Below, one piece after another: positions 15,709 to 22,637 of a stretch of 32,902 nt of DNA. Each line of letters begins with the position of its first letter. Positions within the stretch are counted from its first letter, which is position 1. The position numbers and the translations under genes are program-made. Source of the DNA: an uncultured Eubacteriales bacterium (GTDB lineage Bacteria > Bacillota > Clostridia > Oscillospirales > Acutalibacteraceae); the NCBI GenBank assembly GCA_900316025.1, contig ONBJ01000014.1, forward strand, positions 1 through 32,902, read 5' to 3'. The notes below the pieces were generated by a model. It saw only the letters and a program-made list of their open reading frames with translations, made no database searches and was not told where the DNA came from.

Positions 15709-16991
15709 ACTTTTGCCTCCTCAGCGGACTTTGGCTGTAAAATATATATTGTATCAAGCTTTATGCTGTTTGCAAGCTCAACTATGGTATTCTTATCAAT
15801 TTTTTTCAGTTCGTCTACAGCTTCGTCAACGGTAAGAATTTTATTGTCAAGCATTTGTCCCGTATACCAGCTTTCTGTTCCCGAAACCGTATCCAATGCA
15901 CTTTTATATGAATTTATCATTGAAAGCTTAGCCGATTCAATTTCAAAATCCGTTATATTTCCGTTCTGCATTTCTGCAAGCTGGTTCTGAACCTCCTGTA
16001 TGGTTCTTTCAATATTTTCCTTTTCAACTCCGCTGTCTACCGTTACTATACCCTTAAGTTTGTCATATCTTGCCGCACAGTAATAGCAAAGACTGAGTTT
16101 TTCCCTTATATTCATAAAAAACTTTGAGTTCGGAGTTCCTCCAAGAATTGCCGTTGTGAGCGACATCGGAATACTGTCATATTCAGGCTGTGCAAAGCCT
16201 GTTCTGAAGCCCATAACAAGCTTAGCCTGTGCAACATCTGAAACTTCCGTTTTCTGCTTTACTTCACCGACATTTCCCGATACTTCGGTTGAAATATCAG
16301 GTATTGTTCTCTGCATACTGCCGAATTTCTCTCTGAATATATTTTCCGCAGAAGATGTATCACTGTTGCCGATAAACATAATCTCAACTCTTGAATTTGC
16401 AAGAATTTCCTTCCACGCTCTGAAAAGTCCTGACGGTGTAAGCTCTTCAACGGCTTTTCTGCTTCCGTAGCGTTTTATACCGAATTTTTCATCTCTGCAC
16501 ATTTCCTCAATCATCTGGGAAATTGCATAGCTGCGTTTTTCGTTGAATTCACCGTCAATCGCTTCAAGAAGCTGACGTTTGCACTGTTCAAAATCATCTT
16601 TTGCAAAAGCCTCATTCTCCGCATTGGGATTGAATATAACCTCGCAAAGAAATTCCACAAGCTCGGAAGAAATTTTTTCTTTATTCATTGTGTATCTGTC
16701 GTCAATTCCCGCAACAGTTATGGTAACAGCAAGAGCCTCGCCCATTTTACGGCAATATGCTCCAATGCCTGCTCCGTAAAGATTACTCAGTTCTCTGTTG
16801 AACTCTATAGCTGTGGGATATTTTTTACAGCTATGAACCAGAACAGAGGGTAAAAGTGCATATGCCGCTGCTGTTTCCTTTGCCAGTGGAACAAACATCG
16901 TTACGGAAAGCTTTACTGTCTTGAACCGTTCTTCCTTTATGTTGCTGAATGAAACATTGTGTGCTATCGATTTTCTCACTATATTACTCAT
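15705..16991 (-). CDS. yfmF: M16 family protein, YfmF-type, catalytically inactive partner
   Basis: This 428-residue protein has the same two-domain M16 fold as its neighbour but no HxxEH zinc motif: at the expected place the sequence reads LPSVLVHSCKKYPT. The C-half TGFAQPEYDSIPMSLTTAILGG and NIREKLSLCYYCAARYD is typical of the inactive M16 subunit. Start-stop overlap with yfmH implies translational coupling and complex formation. The start at 16991 has an AAAGG ribosome site. It is divergent from the metal ATPase gene, with about 210 bases between the two chosen starts. Confidence 0.86.
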   Translation of the reverse strand: MSNIVRKSIAHNVSFSNIKEERFKTVKLSVTMFVPLAKETAAAYALLPSVLVHSCKKYPTAIEFNRELSNLYGAGIGAYCRKMGEALAVTITVAGIDDRYTMNKEKISSELVEFLCEVIFNPNAENEAFAKDDFEQCKRQLLEAIDGEFNEKRSYAISQMIEEMCRDEKFGIKRYGSRKAVEELTPSGLFRAWKEILANSRVEIMFIGNSDTSSAENIFREKFGSMQRTIPDISTEVSGNVGEVKQKTEVSDVAQAKLVMGFRTGFAQPEYDSIPMSLTTAILGGTPNSKFFMNIREKLSLCYYCAARYDKLKGIVTVDSGVEKENIERTIQEVQNQLAEMQNGNITDFEIESAKLSMINSYKSALDTVSGTESWYTGQMLDNKILTVDEAVDELKKIDKNTIVELANSIKLDTIYILQPKSAEEAKV

Positions 16992-17119
16992 TTCATTTTA
17001 CCTTTCACATAAAATTTATATAGCCTTAAACATCACGTCATTATATCACATAATGGCTTTATATTAAAGGGGTTAAATCAAAAATTATAATTGCTTTTAA
17101 AAAAAATTTTCTGTTTCTA

Positions 17120-17148
17120 TTGACAAAGAATGTAATATATATTATCAT
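17120..17148 (+). promoter_or_regulatory. Sigma-A-type promoter of the metal ATPase gene
   Basis: TTGACA (17120-17125) and TATCAT (17143-17148) are 17 bases apart, eleven of twelve consensus bases. The start of transcription would be near 17155, directly before the palindromic operator. Confidence 0.75.
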
Positions 17149-17158
17149 TGACTTGTAA

Positions 17159-17178
17159 ATATGAGCATATGTTCATAT
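17159..17178 (+). promoter_or_regulatory. ArsR/SmtB-type metalloregulator operator
   Basis: A 20-bp palindrome, ATATGAgCAT followed by ATGtTCATAT, with a single mismatched pair sits at the predicted transcription start. It matches the ATATGAACA/TGTTCATAT style of ArsR/SmtB (CzrA, ZiaR, SmtB) operators in front of Zn/Cd export genes. No such regulator gene is in the window. Confidence 0.72.
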
Positions 17179-17201
17179 GTTCTTTAAGGGCGGTGTCTTA
17201 T

Positions 17202-19364
17202 ATGTCAGAAAATATATTTATTCTGGAAAATCTGAACTGTGCAAACTGTGCGTCAAAAATTGAAGCGAAAATAAATAAGCTTCCTCAGACAGAAAGTGCG
17301 GTATTTACATTTACAACAAAAAGGCTTGTTGTGACAAGCACTCTGAATACACAAGAACTTGCAGAAATTATACAGAAAACCTGCGACAGCGTAGAGGACG
17401 GCGTTATCGTAAAGCCTGTTAATGCAGCAAATCATATACACAATAATTCTCATTCAAATACTGAGGAAAATCATTCACACGGGCATAATCACAGCGAAAA
17501 TTCCGTAAAAAATGATATTATCACAATCGTAACAGGAGCAGTACTTTTTATTATTGCCTTAATACTGGAACATTTTTTAACGCTCTCTGTAAATATTCCC
17601 TCAATAGCGGCATACATACTTGCTTATCTTGTACTTGGCAGTGAAATTCTGATTAAATCGGGCAAAAACATATTAAAAGGTCAGCTTTTTGACGAAAACT
17701 TTCTTATGAGTATTGCAACTCTCGGAGCTTTTGCGATACAGCAGTTTCCCGAAGCCGTAGGAGTTATGCTTTTCTTCCGCATAGGTGAACTCTTTGAGGA
17801 AATCGCAGTTGAAAAAAGCCGCAAAAGTATTATGGAAGCTGTAGACTTACGTCCCGAAACAGTAAGAGTTGCCGTTGGTGACGAAATAAAGGAGCTTCCT
17901 GCCGAATATGCCAAAGTCGGTGATATAATCGTAGTAAGACCCGGCGACAGAATACCTCTTGACGGTACTGTAACGGAGGGCGAAAGCACCATAGACACCT
18001 CTGCACTTACAGGTGAAAGCATACCTGTGAGTATAAAAAAAGGTATGTCCGTTATGTCAGGCTGCGTCAATACTTCAAACCTTATCAGAATAAGAGTTGA
18101 CAAACCGCTTTCCGAATCTATGGTAACAAAAATACTTTCCGCAATAGAAAACGCTTCGGCAGGAAAACCTAAGATTGATAACTTTATTACACGCTTTGCA
18201 AGAATATATACTCCCGTAGTAGTTGCTGTTGCGTTTATAACCGCATTTGTAATTCCTCTTTTGTCACATCAGGAGTTTATGCCGTGGATATATACCGCAC
18301 TAAGCTTTCTTGTAATGAGCTGTCCGTGTGCATTGGTACTCAGTGTACCTCTTGCATTCTTTTCGGGTATTGGTGCAGGCTCTAAAAAAGGAATACTTTT
18401 TAAAGACGGTCTGTCAATGGAAGCACTTGCAAAGGTTAAGGCTGTCGTTATGGATAAGACGGGAACTCTGACAAAAGGCAGTTTCGAGGTTCAGAACGTA
18501 ACGGCAATCAAAGGAAGTGAACAGGAGCTTATATCTCTTTGTGCTTCCTGTGAGCAGGAATCCACTCACCCTATAGCTTTGAGCATTGTCGGATATGCAA
18601 AAGCCCTGAAAGCTTATATGCGAAAAGCCGAAAGTATAAAAGAAATAAGCGGAAAAGGTATAGAAGCAGTCATTGACGGGAAAAAAGTATTGTGCGGAAA
18701 CAAGGCTCTTATGAATGACTTCGGCATTGATATAAGCCTGTATGACGAAAGTATATACGGGACTCACGTTCTGGTTTCGGCTGACAGGGAATATATAGGC
18801 TGTATAGTAATTTCCGATACCATAAAGCCTGACGCTGTCAACGCTGTAAAGCGTCTGAAATCACAACGTATTTTTACGGCTATGCTGACGGGCGATAACC
18901 TTAAATCAGCACAGAATACGTCAAATCAGCTTGAAGTTGACGAGGTACACGCAGGTTTGATGCCTCAGGATAAATTAAGCGAACTCAAAAAAATACGTGA
19001 AAAACAAGGAAGCGTAATGTTCATAGGTGATGGAATAAATGATGCCATAGTGCTTGCAGGTGCTGACGTAGGAGCAGCTATGGGAAGCGGTGCAGATGCA
19101 GCGATAGAAGCGGCTGACGTAGTATTTATGAATTCTGATACGGAATCCATTCCGAAGGCTATAGAAATAGCTCAGACTACAACAAAAATATCAGGACAAA
19201 ATATAGTATTTGCAATCGCCGTTAAAATAATAGTTATGATACTGGGAATAACAGGAATTTATTCCAGTATGTGGCTTGCGGTATTCGCCGATACGGGAGT
19301 AGCTATGCTTTGTATTATCAACTCGGTAAGGATTTTATTTCAGTACAGGAAAACCCCAAAATAA
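17202..19364 (+). CDS. zntA: Zn2+/Cd2+/Pb2+-exporting P1B-type ATPase
   Basis: This pump exports divalent soft metals from the cytosol using ATP. From the preferred start at 17202 (AAGGGCGG ribosome site) the protein has 720 residues; an in-frame start at 17148 falls inside the promoter. Domains in order: HMA metal-binding domain with NCANC (Cys13, Cys16), a His-rich linker (about 78-98), TGES (270-273), membrane metal site SCPCA with Cys374/Cys376, DKTGT with phosphorylated Asp418, STHP (454-457), GDGIND (609-614), and Asp697 in the last helix (ADTG). CPC plus that aspartate is characteristic of the Zn/Cd/Pb subgroup rather than copper pumps. A strong promoter and a metalloregulator operator precede it, and a 3'-end repeat follows. 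Confidence 0.94.
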   Translation: MSENIFILENLNCANCASKIEAKINKLPQTESAVFTFTTKRLVVTSTLNTQELAEIIQKTCDSVEDGVIVKPVNAANHIHNNSHSNTEENHSHGHNHSENSVKNDIITIVTGAVLFIIALILEHFLTLSVNIPSIAAYILAYLVLGSEILIKSGKNILKGQLFDENFLMSIATLGAFAIQQFPEAVGVMLFFRIGELFEEIAVEKSRKSIMEAVDLRPETVRVAVGDEIKELPAEYAKVGDIIVVRPGDRIPLDGTVTEGESTIDTSALTGESIPVSIKKGMSVMSGCVNTSNLIRIRVDKPLSESMVTKILSAIENASAGKPKIDNFITRFARIYTPVVVAVAFITAFVIPLLSHQEFMPWIYTALSFLVMSCPCALVLSVPLAFFSGIGAGSKKGILFKDGLSMEALAKVKAVVMDKTGTLTKGSFEVQNVTAIKGSEQELISLCASCEQESTHPIALSIVGYAKALKAYMRKAESIKEISGKGIEAVIDGKKVLCGNKALMNDFGIDISLYDESIYGTHVLVSADREYIGCIVISDTIKPDAVNAVKRLKSQRIFTAMLTGDNLKSAQNTSNQLEVDEVHAGLMPQDKLSELKKIREKQGSVMFIGDGINDAIVLAGADVGAAMGSGADAAIEAADVVFMNSDTESIPKAIEIAQTTTKISGQNIVFAIAVKIIVMILGITGIYSSMWLAVFADTGVAMLCIINSVRILFQYRKTPK

Positions 19365-19378
19365 TCCGCCAATCCAAA

Positions 19379-19465
19379 ACCATAAAGTTTAGGTCAAGCC
19401 TTTTCAAAGGCTTGCGGGTCGAGGGCAGAGCCCTCGTCAGGATTTTAAAGGGTGAAACCCTTTAA
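19379..19465 (+). repeat. 3'-end triple-hairpin repeat, copy 3 (after zntA)
   Basis: This copy is in sense with zntA, starting 14 bases after its stop. The outer arms match copy 2, but the middle hairpin is CGAGGGC/GCCCTCG in place of CCAAAGGC/GCCTTTGG, a fully compensated change. It lies between convergent zntA and yunB. Confidence 0.88.
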
Positions 19466-19471
19466 CGTAAA

Positions 19472-20107
19472 TTATTTCTTATCGGCATAGAACGAGGGTA
19501 CATCGCCTATTATTATATTTTCAGCCACAGGAATTGTCGTTGATACGGTAGTATATGTTTCCGAGTCACTGTCTGAGGTTATATACACCTTACAAGTAAC
19601 TACTATATTAAGCGTATGTTTGGTCTGATTTATGCCGCATACCTCAAAACTGCTCTGCATATCCGTTATGACACTTGCCGAAAAATAAAGCTGTACGATA
19701 ACATCAGGGCCTCTGCCTGCAAAAAGCTGTGAGCCGAAAAAATCACCCAGATTATAGCTTATTGTCATACCTGACATTTTCTTTATCTCTTCCTGAGCTT
19801 TCAGCGAAACCTCAGACTTGAACTTATTGGTTTTCACCGAATTTGTGCTTATGTTTATTACCGAACTTTCAGTTTTATTGACCTGTGCAAAATCTCCGTA
19901 AGAGTACTGACCGCTTTCAAGTACCTCAACAACAGCCGTATTTACCGCATTTGTACATAATTCCTCAGCTTTTACTCTGGTTATATCCCGTATGTTGGGA
20001 GCTATCTGGTTTTCAAAGAATATGTAAATTACAACAAATGCTGTAAGTAACAGTGCAATTATGATTTTTCCCGAACTTACCATTGTTCTGCGGTATCTTT
20101 TGTTCAT
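19472..20107 (-). CDS. yunB: Sporulation protein YunB
   Basis: This is a 211-residue membrane-anchored sporulation protein. One hydrophobic helix sits near the N-terminus, and a long extracytoplasmic region follows, with the family pattern ITRVKAEELCTNAVNTAVVEVL, FKSEVSLKAQEEIKK, ISYNLGDFFGSQLFAGRGPDV and the C-terminal TISTTIPVAENIIIGDVPSFY-like end. YunB is a mother-cell sporulation protein in Bacillus with an undefined biochemical role. The ATG at 20107 has a strong GGGGGG ribosome site. An in-frame start at 20149 would add 14 residues and has no ribosome site. Together with sigG it marks the host as an endospore former. Confidence 0.88.
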   Translation of the reverse strand: MNKRYRRTMVSSGKIIIALLLTAFVVIYIFFENQIAPNIRDITRVKAEELCTNAVNTAVVEVLESGQYSYGDFAQVNKTESSVINISTNSVKTNKFKSEVSLKAQEEIKKMSGMTISYNLGDFFGSQLFAGRGPDVIVQLYFSASVITDMQSSFEVCGINQTKHTLNIVVTCKVYITSDSDSETYTTVSTTIPVAENIIIGDVPSFYADKK

Positions 20108-20234
20108 AAAAACCCCCCTGTTTCCATAATAATCAGAAGGAATACGCATTGTTACGAAAAAATTTTTTTAAAAATTTTTTATTTATTATTTTATTGATGT
20201 TATTTTGTTGTTGTTGATATATTATAATGTGTTC

Positions 20235-20409
20235 GTAGAAAGATGAAGCTAGTAATTAAGCTGTACGCCAAGCAGCTGAAAAGTGCCATATATCTATATT
20301 AGACTTCGTTCTTCCTAAGAATTTCTCACAAATCGGCTTTATGCCGAAACTCTTGTAACCTTAAAATAAAAAAGCCAAAGGTAATGCTGAGACCTTTGGT
20401 CTTTTTTTG
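20235..20409 (+). ncRNA. Predicted small structured transcript with 19-residue ORF and strong terminator
   Basis: A likely promoter (TTGATG at 20194 with TATATT at 20218, or TATAAT at 20223) precedes a stretch of about 175 bases ending in a strong intrinsic terminator. Internal stems include AGCTG/CAGCT (20259-20277) and TCGGC/GCCGA (20333-20347), and a longer imperfect helix can form between 20237-20249 and 20304-20315. It contains a short ORF, 20243-20302, encoding MKLVIKLYAKQLKSAIYLY, but that ORF has no good ribosome site. I do not recognise it as 6S, SRP, tmRNA or any riboswitch. Confidence 0.5.
20375..20409 (+). terminator. Intrinsic terminator of the small plus-strand transcript
   Basis: CCAAAGGT (20375-20382) pairs with ACCTTTGG (20392-20399) around a 9-base loop, followed by TCTTTTTTTG. 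This is the strongest T-run terminator in the window, and no recognised gene lies upstream on the plus strand for about 1 kb. Confidence 0.85.
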
Positions 20410-20510
20410 TTTAAAATAAAAAATACATAAAACTCTAATATATTATGTATTAAACAGTATAAAATCATTTATTTTTTAAATTACTTGTCTAACTTACGTT
20501 AAAATATGTT

Positions 20511-20602
20511 GAAAAGTCCCCGAAGCAATTTCGGGGACTTTTCAGAAAAGAGGTATAATATAAAGAATAAGTGATGTTGTTATCAAAGAAATTTAATGGA
20601 AT
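20511..20602 (-). ncRNA. Predicted short minus-strand sRNA ending in a GC-rich hairpin
   Basis: A perfect promoter (see 20609-20637) would start a leftward transcript near 20602. About 60 bases downstream is a 14-bp perfect hairpin GAAAAGTCCCCGAA/TTCGGGGACTTTTC (20511-20543) that could end it. The product would be about 90-100 bases with no convincing ORF. Alternatively the hairpin only terminates the moeB-like gene to its right. Confidence 0.45.
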
Positions 20603-20608
20603 GGCTAA

Positions 20609-20637
20609 ATTATATTTTATATAATTTAATTTGTCAA
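20609..20637 (-). promoter_or_regulatory. Perfect consensus promoter with no downstream protein gene
   Basis: On the minus strand TTGACA (20637-20632) and TATAAT (20614-20609) are separated by exactly 17 bases, a twelve-of-twelve match. Two direct copies of AATTTTGATA (20671-20680 and 20690-20699, 19 bases apart) lie upstream of the -35 box. Confidence 0.7.
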
Positions 20638-20738
20638 TACAATTTTACTGTTTTCAATTATAAAGTGAGCAATTTTGATAAATTAAACAAATTTTGATAC
20701 ATAAACTGGCTATTAAAAAACAGTCATTAGGGATAAAA

Positions 20739-21524
20739 TCATTTTTGGGGTCTGACTTTGTGTTTTGAAGCAAAGCCGCATACAGGGCAGTCATCGGATT
20801 TATGAGGAAGCTTTATTTTACGGAAATCCATTTTAAGTGAATCATAGGTGAGCAGAGAGCCTGTGAGAAGCTCACCCGAACCTGAGATATATTTTATAGC
20901 TTCCATAGCCTGAATGCTTCCGATAGTTCCTGCAACAGCACCGATAACCCCCAGCCGTCTGCCTTTGGGAACGCTCCCGTCAGACGGTGGATTTCTGAAT
21001 ATACAGCGGTAGCAAGGAGTTTCATTATCGGGAATGTATGTCATAACCTGACCGCTGAAACCCATAATTCCTGCGTGAACAAAGGGCTTGCGACAGAGTA
21101 CACAAGCATCATTTATTAAAAATTTGGTATCAAAATTATCGGTAGCGTCTATGATAAAGTCATAATTAGTTATTATCTGGTTTATGTTATCCGAGGTTAT
21201 GCGGATATTGTAAGTATTTACGCATATATCGGGATTGAGGTTTTCCATAGTTTCCTTTGCGGAAAGAACCTTTTCTTTTCCGAGGTCATATGATGAGTGG
21301 ATAATCTGACGCTGGAGATTGGATAAATCTACCCTGTCGGCATCAGCTATGCCTATTGTACCAACTCCTGCGGCGGCAAGATACAAGGCGACAGGTGAAC
21401 CAAGTCCACCTGCACCGATAATCAGTACACTTGCGTTCATAAGATTTTTCTGACCTTCTGTTCCTATTTCATTCAGAATAAGCTGTCGTGAATATCTTTC
21501 TGATTGTTCTTTACTAAGTTCCAT
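20739..21524 (-). CDS. ThiF/MoeB/HesA-family E1-like adenylyltransferase, catalytic-Cys position altered
   Basis: This protein family adenylates the C-terminal glycine of a ubiquitin-like sulfur carrier (ThiS or MoaD). The 261 residues show the nucleotide-binding GAGGLGSPVALYLAAAGVG (38-56), the DADRVDLSNLQRQ motif, DATDNFDTK, and two zinc-binding pairs, PCYRC and CPVC. The loop that normally carries the catalytic cysteine (P-x-C-x-x-x-GV) reads VPKGRRLGV, with GGC for Gly where TGC for Cys would be expected. ThiF-type thioester chemistry is therefore doubtful; MoeB-type adenylation may remain. No thiS, moaD or partner gene is in the window, so a specific symbol is not assigned. The start at 21524 has an AAGGAGC ribosome site, 30 bases after the broken alarmone synthetase gene. 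Confidence 0.86.
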   Translation of the reverse strand: MELSKEQSERYSRQLILNEIGTEGQKNLMNASVLIIGAGGLGSPVALYLAAAGVGTIGIADADRVDLSNLQRQIIHSSYDLGKEKVLSAKETMENLNPDICVNTYNIRITSDNINQIITNYDFIIDATDNFDTKFLINDACVLCRKPFVHAGIMGFSGQVMTYIPDNETPCYRCIFRNPPSDGSVPKGRRLGVIGAVAGTIGSIQAMEAIKYISGSGELLTGSLLTYDSLKMDFRKIKLPHKSDDCPVCGFASKHKVRPQK

Positions 21525-21554
21525 AATTACAGCTCCTTTTAAAATATGAGTTTT

Positions 21555-22160
21555 TCAGCATTCGCCAAGTATCATATCACGTATAGTCTGCATTGACAAA
21601 TCGGTAGACGCAAGCTCATCTGCACATCTTTTAAGCTCCTGCACGATAAGCTCCTTGTTTTTTCCGATTTCCTTTTTGTATTTAAGATGGTGTTCCAGTG
21701 CCGCCTATGTATCCATAGATATGGTTCTTAGCTGGATTTCGGCGTAATAATTTTCGGGTGTTTTCAGTATTATGTGATAGCTTCTGTAGCCGTTCGGCTT
21801 GGAGTGCTTTATATAGTCCTTTTCTTCTGTAAACTCGTATTTGCCCGAATTTCTGAGATGTTCCGCTATATCGTAAACGTCATCTATAAACGCACATACA
21901 ATTCTTACGCCTACAGCGTCCTTTATAACCTCAAGTGCGGAATGTTCATTCTGCGGCAGTCCCTTACGCACACACTTTTCACGCATACTTTCCTCGCTCT
22001 TGATTCTTGAAAGATAATGCTCAACAGGGTCCATACCTGTTTTAGCCTCGATTTCCGCCCTTACCTCAGATATGTATGCCGAAAGCTCATCGCATACCTT
22101 CTGAAGCTCAGGAAGTTTATCTCCGTAAATACTGCTTTGTATTGTTCCTTCGCTTTTCAT
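21555..22160 (-). pseudogene. relQ: Small (p)ppGpp synthetase (RelQ/YjbM type) interrupted by an in-frame amber codon
   Basis: The 202-codon frame from ATG 22160 (GAGGT ribosome site) to TGA 21555 reads as a complete small alarmone synthetase except for TAG at 21707-21705, codon 152. Residues 1-151 contain the synthetase core: GVRIVCAFIDDVYD (84-97), KDYIKHSKPNGYRSYH (114-129) and EIQLRT (141-146). After the stop, the same frame continues with the expected AALEHHLKYKK and the C-terminal helices. The stop replaces a Trp found in the M-x-x-W-A-x-x-EH motif, and TGG to TAG is one base change. The product would be a truncated protein lacking the tetramerisation helices, unless the stop is read through. 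Otherwise it is a very recent pseudogene or a sequencing error. Confidence 0.85.
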
Positions 22161-22219
22161 AAATTACCTCGCATAGTGTTGTGTTGTTTCATATCAAAGC
22201 CTGCGGCTCCGTCCGAACA

Positions 22220-22317
22220 GGCGATTGCCGACCGTCAAAAGCTTTGCTTTTGACGAATAAAAAGTGTATACACTTTTTATTGACGGCAGACTTTGTCTGC
22301 CGCCGTCGGCAATCGCC
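22220..22317. repeat. Cloverleaf-type inverted repeat element, copy D
   Basis: The outer 13-bp repeat GGCGATTGCCGAC (22220-22232) / GTCGGCAATCGCC (22305-22317) differs from copies A-C by a compensated change (GCAGAC/GTCTGC to GCCGAC/GTCGGC). Inside are CGTCAAAAGC/GCTTTTGACG (22233-22255), a perfect 26-base palindrome (22256-22281), and CGGCAGAC/GTCTGCCG (22284-22302). The left flank GCCTGCGGCT matches copy A. It is upstream of the relQ-like gene. Confidence 0.9.
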
Positions 22318-22469
22318 GCAGTGCAGACGTACACAGCTTCTTACGTTGAGTATACATAATTTGTCAAGTCAATTATAACAATAGAAAATGTAATATTCAA
22401 CATAAAATGTAAAAATTTCATATTGTATAGTGTAAGATATACTAATGTTTTTTGACTGATTAATAAATA

Positions 22470-22498
22470 TTGACAATATATATCTGCAATACTATAAT
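22470..22498 (+). promoter_or_regulatory. Perfect consensus promoter for the dockerin gene pair
   Basis: TTGACA (22470-22475) and TATAAT (22493-22498) are exactly 17 bases apart. The leader would be about 130 bases long and contains a small hairpin GGAATA/TATTCC (22510-22529). A twelve-of-twelve match suggests high expression of the secreted proteins downstream. Confidence 0.8.
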
Positions 22499-22637
22499 CA
22501 TAATGATTTGGAATATGTTTAATTATTCCGGATAATATGGAAGGATATAGTATGTTATGTGTACAAAGAATGTATCTTAAACAACTATACTATCTTCTGA
22601 AAAAATAAATTTCATATAATTATATGGGGGTAGATTT

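Noticed and set aside
17681..18103. 140-codon open frame on the minus strand inside the metal ATPase gene
   Set aside because: It is antisense to a fully conserved ATPase, has no ribosome site and resembles no family.
20235..20409. Small transcript as 6S RNA, SRP RNA or c-di-GMP riboswitch
   Set aside because: I could not find the conserved cores of these classes, so it is left as an unassigned RNA.
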